Program-made: the position numbers and the translations under genes
Notes under the pieces: generated by a model
Database searches by the model: none
What the model saw: the letters and a program-made list of their open reading frames with translations, nothing else
Told to the model about the DNA's origin: nothing
Assembly (NCBI RefSeq): GCF_014650755.1
Contig: NZ_BMVO01000006.1
Location: 237,781 to 301,780 of the forward strand
Direction: 5' to 3'
Length of the DNA stretch: 64,000 nucleotides
Source of the DNA: Streptomyces chryseus
Lineage (GTDB): Bacteria; Actinomycetota; Actinomycetes; Streptomycetales; Streptomycetaceae
In this document: positions 58,818-64,000 of the stretch, piece by piece
Numbering within the stretch: position 1 is the first letter of the stretch
Layout of the letters: every line of letters begins with the position of its first letter

Positions 58818-59924
58818 ATGATGCGACGCACCTACCGGGCCGCGACCGCCCTCACCGCCACCGCGCTCGCCCTCTCCCTCGCCGCCTGCGGGCAGAACGC
58901 CGAGGGCGGCAGCAAGGAGAAGAAGTCCGCCGGCAACGGCACGATCGGCATAGCGATGCCCACGAAGTCCTCGGAGCGGTGGATCGCCGACGGCGACAAC
59001 ATGGTCGAGCAGTTCGAGAAGCTCGGCTACAAGACGGACCTCCAGTACGGCGAGGACGACGTCGACCAGCAGGTCTCGCAGATCGAGAACATGATCACCA
59101 AGGGCGTGGACGTGCTGGTCGTCGCCGCCATCGACGGCCGCGCCCTGGGCGACGTACTGCGCCAGGCCGCCGACCAGGGCGTCAAGGTGATCAGTTACGA
59201 CCGCCTCATCCTCGGCACCCCGAACGTCGACTACTACGCCTCCTTCGACAACGAGAAGGTCGGCGTCCTGCAGGCGACGTACATCATCGACAAGCTCGGG
59301 CTGAAGGACGGCGGCGAGAAGGGGCCGTTCAACATCGAGCTGTTCGCCGGCTCGCCCGACGACAACAACACCGGCTACTTCTTCCAGGGCGCCTGGAAGA
59401 CCCTGAAGCCGTACATCGACAGCAGGCAGGTCGTCGTACGGAGCGGCCAGACCAAGCTCGACCAGGTCACGACGCTGCGCTGGGACGGCGGGACCGCGCA
59501 GAAGCGCATGGACGACCTGCTGACCAAGGCGTACGGCTCCGAGGACGTGGACGCGGTCCTCTCCCCGTACGACGGCATCTCCATCGGCATCCTGTCCGCG
59601 CTCAAGTCGGACGGTTACGGCACGGCGGCCAAGCCGTACCCCGTCGTCACCGGTCAGGACGCCGAGGTCGCGTCGGTCAAGTCGATCATCGCGGGGCAGC
59701 AGACGCAGACCGTCTACAAGGACACCCGGGCGCTGGCCAAGCAGGCCGTGCAGATGGCCGACGCCGTGCTGAACGACAAGAAGCCCGAGGTCAACGACAC
59801 GAAGACGTACGACAACGAGAAGAAGGTCGTGCCGGCCTTCCTCCTCGACCCGGTCAGCGTCGACAAGAGCAACTACCGGTCCGTCCTGGTCGACTCCGGC
59901 TACATCAAGGCGAGCGACCTGTGA
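58818..59924 (+). CDS. Sugar ABC transporter substrate-binding lipoprotein (ChvE-type)
   Basis: This 368-residue protein has a lipoprotein signal ([10 protein letters not shown], Cys near residue 25) and a ribose/ChvE-type periplasmic binding fold: [51 protein letters not shown] and [18 protein letters not shown]. ChvE-like proteins bind arabinose, xylose, galactose, fucose or glucuronate. The ATG at 58818 starts the operon's transporter part. Its stop overlaps the ATPase start (GTGA). Confidence 0.93.
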   Translation: MMRRTYRAATALTATALALSLAACGQNAEGGSKEKKSAGNGTIGIAMPTKSSERWIADGDNMVEQFEKLGYKTDLQYGEDDVDQQVSQIENMITKGVDVLVVAAIDGRALGDVLRQAADQGVKVISYDRLILGTPNVDYYASFDNEKVGVLQATYIIDKLGLKDGGEKGPFNIELFAGSPDDNNTGYFFQGAWKTLKPYIDSRQVVVRSGQTKLDQVTTLRWDGGTAQKRMDDLLTKAYGSEDVDAVLSPYDGISIGILSALKSDGYGTAAKPYPVVTGQDAEVASVKSIIAGQQTQTVYKDTRALAKQAVQMADAVLNDKKPEVNDTKTYDNEKKVVPAFLLDPVSVDKSNYRSVLVDSGYIKASDL

Positions 59925-61483
59925 CGGCGGGCCCGGCGCCCGCGTCGCCACCCGTCCTGGAGATGCGCTCGATCGTCAAGACGTTCCCCGGCGTGAAGGC
60001 GCTCTCCGACGTGACGCTGACCGTGGCGCGCGGCGAGGTGCACGCCGTGTGCGGGGAGAACGGCGCCGGCAAGTCGACGCTGATGAAGGTCCTCAGCGGC
60101 GTGCATCCGCACGGGAGTTACGAGGGGGACATCCTCTTCGACGGCGAACACTGCGCGTTCAAGGACATCCGGGCCAGCGAGGCGCACGGCATCGTGATCA
60201 TCCACCAGGAGCTGGCCCTGGTGCCGTACCTCTCCCTCGCCGAGAACATCTTCCTCGGCAACGAGCACGCGCGGCGCGGGGTCATCAGCTGGAACGAGAC
60301 GCTGAAGCACGCGGCGGCCCTCCTGCGGCGGGTGGGCCTGCGCGAGCATCCGCAGACCCGCGTCGCGGACATCGGGGTCGGCAAGCAGCAGCTCGTGGAG
60401 ATCGCGAAGGCGCTGGCCAAGGAGGTGAAGCTGCTGATCCTCGACGAGCCGACGGCCGCGCTCAACGACGCGGACTCGGCCCAGCTCCTGCGGCTGATCG
60501 GGGAGCTGAAGGAACAGGGCATCACCTCGATCATCATCTCCCACAAGCTCAACGAGATCGCGGCGGTCGCCGACTCGGTCACCATCCTGCGCGACGGGCG
60601 GACCATCGAGACACTGAACGTCGGGGCCCCGGAGACCACCGAGGAGCGGATCATCCGGGGCATGGTCGGCCGCGACCTCGACCATCGCTTCCCGGAGCGG
60701 ACCCCGTACGAAGGAGATCCCGGCGCCCGGCCCGCGCTCGAAGTCCGCGACTGGACCGTGCACCACCCGATCGACCAGCAGCGCAAGGTCGTCGACGGGG
60801 TGTCCCTGCACGTCCGGCGGGGCGAGATCGTGGGCGTCGCGGGGCTGATGGGAGCCGGCCGCACGGAACTCGCGATGAGCGTCTTCGGACGGTCGTACGG
60901 CAGGAACATCAGCGGCACCGTCCTCAAGGACGGCGAGGAGATCCGGACCAGGACCGTCCCCGAGGCGATCGGCCACGGCATCGCGTACGTCACCGAGGAC
61001 CGCAAGCACTACGGCCTCAACCTCATCGACACCATCGGCCGCAACATCACCCTCAGCGCCCTGCCGAAGGTGGCGCGGCGCGGCGTCGTCGACGAGCACG
61101 AGGAGACCCGCGTCGCCGAGTCGTACCGGCGCAGCATGAACATCAAGGCGCCGACCGTCTTCGAGCAGGTCGGACGGCTCTCCGGCGGCAACCAGCAGAA
61201 GGTCGTCCTCAGCAAGTGGATCTTCGCGGGGCCCGATGTGCTGATCCTCGACGAGCCGACCCGGGGCATCGACGTGGGCGCGAAGTTCGAGATCTACAGC
61301 GTGATCGACCGCCTCGCCGCCGAGGGCAAGGCCGTCGTCTTCATCTCCTCCGAACTCCCCGAACTGCTCGGCATGTGCGACCGCGTCTACACGATGTCCG
61401 CCGGCCGGCTGACCGGCGAGATCGCGCGCGCGGACGCGACCCAGGAAGTACTGATGCGCCACATGACCATGGACAAGAGGTAA
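59921..61483 (+). CDS. Sugar ABC transporter double ATPase (GguA/MglA-type)
   Basis: This 520-residue protein has two ABC domains. The first has Walker [16 protein letters not shown] near residue 47, signature [13 protein letters not shown] and Walker [12 protein letters not shown]. The second has the expected degenerate Walker [13 protein letters not shown] near residue 310, signature [14 protein letters not shown] and Walker [15 protein letters not shown]. It powers import of the sugar bound by the preceding lipoprotein. The GTG start overlaps the binding-protein stop. Confidence 0.95.
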   Translation: MTAGPAPASPPVLEMRSIVKTFPGVKALSDVTLTVARGEVHAVCGENGAGKSTLMKVLSGVHPHGSYEGDILFDGEHCAFKDIRASEAHGIVIIHQELALVPYLSLAENIFLGNEHARRGVISWNETLKHAAALLRRVGLREHPQTRVADIGVGKQQLVEIAKALAKEVKLLILDEPTAALNDADSAQLLRLIGELKEQGITSIIISHKLNEIAAVADSVTILRDGRTIETLNVGAPETTEERIIRGMVGRDLDHRFPERTPYEGDPGARPALEVRDWTVHHPIDQQRKVVDGVSLHVRRGEIVGVAGLMGAGRTELAMSVFGRSYGRNISGTVLKDGEEIRTRTVPEAIGHGIAYVTEDRKHYGLNLIDTIGRNITLSALPKVARRGVVDEHEETRVAESYRRSMNIKAPTVFEQVGRLSGGNQQKVVLSKWIFAGPDVLILDEPTRGIDVGAKFEIYSVIDRLAAEGKAVVFISSELPELLGMCDRVYTMSAGRLTGEIARADATQEVLMRHMTMDKR

Positions 61484-61486
61484 GTG

Positions 61487-62725
61487 ATGGGCAGCCCGGT
61501 CACCACCGAGAAGCCGGAGCGGCACACCGCTCCGCCCGGACCGCGCGGTTCCGCGGTCAGCACGCTGCTGCTGGACACCATGCGCCGCAACATGCGCCAG
61601 TACGGCATGCTCATCGCCCTCGCGCTGATCGTCGTGCTCTTCGCGATCTGGACCGACGGCGTACTCCTGCAGCCGAACAACGTGACCAATCTGGTCCTCC
61701 AGAACAGCTACATCCTGGTCCTCGGCATCGGCATGATGATCGTCATCATCTCGGGGCACATCGACCTCTCGGTCGGCTCGCTCGCCGCGTTCGTCTCCGC
61801 CGCGTGCGCGGTGATGATGGTCGAGCACGACGTGCCGTGGGTGCTCGCCACCGTGATCGCGCTGGCCATCGGGGCCCTCGCCGGGGCCTGGCAGGGCTTC
61901 TGGATCGCGTACGTCGGCATCCCGTCGTTCATCGTGACGCTGGCCGGCATGCTGCTCTTCCGGGGCGGTACGCAGATCTTCCTCGGCTCGCGGTCCATCG
62001 GCCCGTTCCCCGAGGGCTTCCAGAAGATCTCCACGGGGTACCTCCCGTCCCTCGGCCCGGACACCAACTACCACAACCTCACCCTGCTGCTGGGGCTCGG
62101 GCTGCTCGTCTTCGCGCTGGCGCAGGAAGTGCGCGACCGGCGCAGGCAGCTGAGTTACGAGCTGGACGTGCTGCCGCGCTCCCTGTTCCTCGCCAAGTGC
62201 GTGGCCATGGCGGCGGCCGTTCTCGCGTTCACCCTGACGCTGGCCAGCTACCGGGGCGTGCCCGTGGTGCTCCTGCTGCTCGCGGTGCTGCTCATCGGCT
62301 TCGGGTTCGTGATGCGCAACGCGGTCGTCGGCCGGCACGTGTACGCGCTCGGCGGCAACCAGGCGGCGGCGAAGCTGTCGGGCGTCAAGGACAAGCGCGT
62401 CACCTTCCTGGTGTTCGTGAACATGGGCGTGCTCGCCGCCCTGGCCGGGGTCGTGTACGCGGCCCGGCTCAACGCGGGCGTACCGCAGGCCGGGGTCAAC
62501 TTCGAACTGGAGGCGATCGCGGCGGCGTTCATCGGCGGCGCGTCGATGAGCGGCGGCGTCGGCACGGTCTTCGGCGCGATCATCGGCGGTCTGGTGCTGG
62601 GCGTGCTGAACAACGGCATGTCGCTGGTCGGCATCGGCACCGACTACCAGCAGGTCATCAAGGGACTGGTGCTGCTGGCGGCGGTCGGGTTCGACGTGTG
62701 GAACAAGCGCAAGGTCGGTTCGTAA
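61487..62725 (+). CDS. Sugar ABC transporter permease (GguB/XylH-type)
   Basis: This 412-residue permease has at least ten predicted membrane segments and the BPD_transp_2 pattern (GIGMMIVIISGHIDLSVGSL near residue 85, FIGGASMSGGVGTVFGAIIG near residue 347 and LNNGMSLVGIGTDYQQVIKG). It forms a homodimer with the double ATPase. The ATG at 61487 follows AGAGG; the GTG at 61484 is too close to that site. It ends 34 bases before the epimerase gene. Confidence 0.95.
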   Translation: MGSPVTTEKPERHTAPPGPRGSAVSTLLLDTMRRNMRQYGMLIALALIVVLFAIWTDGVLLQPNNVTNLVLQNSYILVLGIGMMIVIISGHIDLSVGSLAAFVSAACAVMMVEHDVPWVLATVIALAIGALAGAWQGFWIAYVGIPSFIVTLAGMLLFRGGTQIFLGSRSIGPFPEGFQKISTGYLPSLGPDTNYHNLTLLLGLGLLVFALAQEVRDRRRQLSYELDVLPRSLFLAKCVAMAAAVLAFTLTLASYRGVPVVLLLLAVLLIGFGFVMRNAVVGRHVYALGGNQAAAKLSGVKDKRVTFLVFVNMGVLAALAGVVYAARLNAGVPQAGVNFELEAIAAAFIGGASMSGGVGTVFGAIIGGLVLGVLNNGMSLVGIGTDYQQVIKGLVLLAAVGFDVWNKRKVGS

Positions 62726-62758
62726 CTCCGTGCACCACCTTCCTGAGGAGTCGTAGAG

Positions 62759-63916
62759 ATGAGCACGAGCAGACGCACGGTACTGGCGGGCGCGGCGGCG
62801 GGCGTGGCGGCCGCCGGGCTGGCGGGGGCGGGGACGGCCCACGCCGCGTCCGGCGCGAAGCCCCCCGCACGGGAGCTCTTCGGCCGGCTGGCCGACGGCA
62901 CGAAGGTGTACCGCTGGACCGTCGCCAACGGCGGCACCCGGCTGAAGGTCCTCTCGTACGGCGGCATCGTCCAGTCCCTGGAGATCCCGGACCGCCGCGG
63001 CGCGACGGCGAACGCCTCGCTGGGCTTCGGCAACCTCGACGACTACGTCGCCCGGTCGCCGTACTTCGGCGCGCTGATCGGTCGCTACGGCAACCGCGTC
63101 GCGAAGGGCCGGTTCACTCTCGACGGGCGCACCTACCAGCTTCCCGTGAACGACGGCCCGAACAGCCTGCACGGCGGCGACAAGGGCTTCGGCAAGCAGG
63201 TGTGGGACGTGGAGCCCTTCAGCCGGGGATCGGACCGGGGGCTCGTCCTCAGGCGGATCAGTCCGGACGGCGAGATGGGCTACCCCGGCACGCTGAAGGT
63301 GAAGGTCACGTACATGCTGACCGCACGGGGCGCCTGGCGGATCGACTACGAGGCCACCACGGACCGCGCGACGGTCGCCAACCTCACCAGCCACACCTAC
63401 TTCAACCTCGCGGGCGAGGGCAGTGGCTCCGTCGACGGCCACACGCTGGAGATGGCCGCCGCCCGCTACACGCCCGTCGACGCCACGCTCATACCGACCG
63501 GCGAGCTGGCGCGCGTCTCGGGAACGCCGTTCGACTTCCGTCGGGCGAGGACGATCGGCGAGCGGGCCCGGACGCCGCACCAGCAGGTGCTGTACGGGAA
63601 GGGGCTCGACCACAACTGGGTGCTGGACAAGGGCGTCACGACCGTTCCCGGGTACGCTCTCACGCTCGCCGATCCCGGGTCGGGACGGGTGATGAAGATG
63701 TACACGACCGAGCCGGGCATGCAGTTCTACAGCGGCAACTTCCTCGACGGCACGCTCGCGGGAACGTCCGGGCGGCTGTACCGCCAGGGCGACGGGCTGT
63801 GCCTGGAGTCGCAGCACTTCCCCGACTCCCCCAACCAGCCGTCGTTCCCCTCGACGGTGCTGCGCCCGGGAACGACGTACCGCTCCACCACGGTGCACAC
63901 GTTCTCCGCGCGCTGA
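62759..63916 (+). CDS. Tat-exported aldose 1-epimerase
   Basis: This 385-residue enzyme starts with a Tat signal (SRRTVLAGAAAGVAAAGLA, cleavage near AHA). The galactose mutarotase fold has NGGTRLKVLSYGGIVQSLEI, IGRYGNRVAKGRF, the catalytic His in NSLHGGDKGFGKQVW and in LTSHTYFNLAGE, and a C-terminal Glu in CLESQHFPDSPN. It interconverts alpha and beta anomers outside the membrane, before uptake. The ATG at 62759 follows GAGGAG. It closes the sugar cluster in this window. Confidence 0.94.
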   Translation: MSTSRRTVLAGAAAGVAAAGLAGAGTAHAASGAKPPARELFGRLADGTKVYRWTVANGGTRLKVLSYGGIVQSLEIPDRRGATANASLGFGNLDDYVARSPYFGALIGRYGNRVAKGRFTLDGRTYQLPVNDGPNSLHGGDKGFGKQVWDVEPFSRGSDRGLVLRRISPDGEMGYPGTLKVKVTYMLTARGAWRIDYEATTDRATVANLTSHTYFNLAGEGSGSVDGHTLEMAAARYTPVDATLIPTGELARVSGTPFDFRRARTIGERARTPHQQVLYGKGLDHNWVLDKGVTTVPGYALTLADPGSGRVMKMYTTEPGMQFYSGNFLDGTLAGTSGRLYRQGDGLCLESQHFPDSPNQPSFPSTVLRPGTTYRSTTVHTFSAR

Positions 63917-63923
63917 CGACGCA

Positions 63924-63947
63924 CGCCGAAGCCCCCTGCCGTCGGCG
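63924..63947 (+). terminator. Weak hairpin after the epimerase gene
   Basis: CGCCGA at 63924-63929 pairs with TCGGCG at 63942-63947 around a 12-base loop, 7 bases after the stop codon. The stem is short, so termination is only possible. The rest of the window to 64000 has no recognised feature. Confidence 0.3.
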
Positions 63948-64000
63948 AATTCCAGGGGTCGTTGCAACACAAGTGATCAACTGGCTGTGGCCAGGAGCTT

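Noticed and set aside
59900..63970. Minus-strand open frame of about 1350 codons opposite the sugar transporter
   Set aside because: It is an antisense shadow. The plus-strand genes carry complete ABC, permease and epimerase motifs.

Overview
This is a chromosomal segment of a Streptomyces-type actinomycete. The DNA is very GC-rich, with third codon positions almost all G or C. GTG and TTG starts are common. The window carries many families typical of Streptomyces: mycothiol-dependent isomerase, F420-type nitroreductase, a SpoIIAB-like ATP-binding protein, Rv1733c-, SCO4225-, DUF6193-, DUF6214-, DUF6332-, DUF6421- and DUF6986-type proteins, and many paired regulator/transporter loci. No rRNA, tRNA, CRISPR array, transposase, phage gene or secondary-metabolite megasynthase was seen. 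Three genes are incomplete or broken: a TerD-like gene cut by the left edge, a TPR gene with a one-base deletion near 25580, and an alpha/beta-hydrolase gene with an in-frame stop and a one-base insertion.

Layout. 1-13 kb: TerD-like start, Pro/Tyr/Gln-rich protein, MOSC protein, Rv1733c-like protein, a large beta-helix/AAA+ fusion converging on a membrane protein with a lipase-like motif, DeoR regulator, SRPBCC protein, cysteine-synthase-like enzyme, an anti-sigma-type ATPase, and two arrays of 17-bp repeats. 11.7-20 kb: regulator/transporter or regulator/enzyme pairs (ROK/MFS, MarR/MFS, TetR/nitroreductase), each with a palindrome between the partners. 20-31 kb: geranylgeranyl-reductase-family flavoprotein, M20 peptidase, MBL hydrolase, P-loop/Nudix fusion, ROK sugar kinase divergent from a LacI regulator, Ser/Thr kinase, DUF6986. 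31-46 kb: etfBA, flavin reductase, thioredoxin-like protein, acyltransferase, transglutaminase-like protein, a DUF6421-SDR-threonine aldolase operon, LLM monooxygenase with the broken hydrolase, GDPD, GNAT, VOC, M56 peptidase, PAP2/HAD pair. 47-53.6 kb: TetR, an LVIVD protein divergent from a DUF305 lipoprotein, an FprA-type ferredoxin reductase, and an ArsR-type regulator with an Old Yellow Enzyme.

53.7-63.9 kb is the most coherent functional unit. An IclR regulator and SMP-30 lactonase diverge from an enolase-superfamily sugar-acid dehydratase, a zinc dehydrogenase, an unrecognised TIM-barrel-like protein, a ChvE/Ggu-type sugar ABC transporter (binding protein, double ATPase, permease) and a Tat-exported aldose 1-epimerase. 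Together these look like uptake of a free aldose and its non-phosphorylative oxidation: epimerase, dehydrogenase, lactonase, dehydratase. The aldolase that would end the route is not recognised in the window. The unassigned gene at 57822-58811 is the best candidate for a new function. A TTCG..CGAA motif recurs in its intergenic regions and may be the IclR operator.

Other systems worth a look are the mirrored 13-bp element between the LVIVD and DUF305 genes, the near-identical 22-bp palindromes upstream of the ArsR-type regulator and the Old Yellow Enzyme, the DUF6421-SDR-threonine aldolase operon, and the beta-helix/AAA+ fusion.
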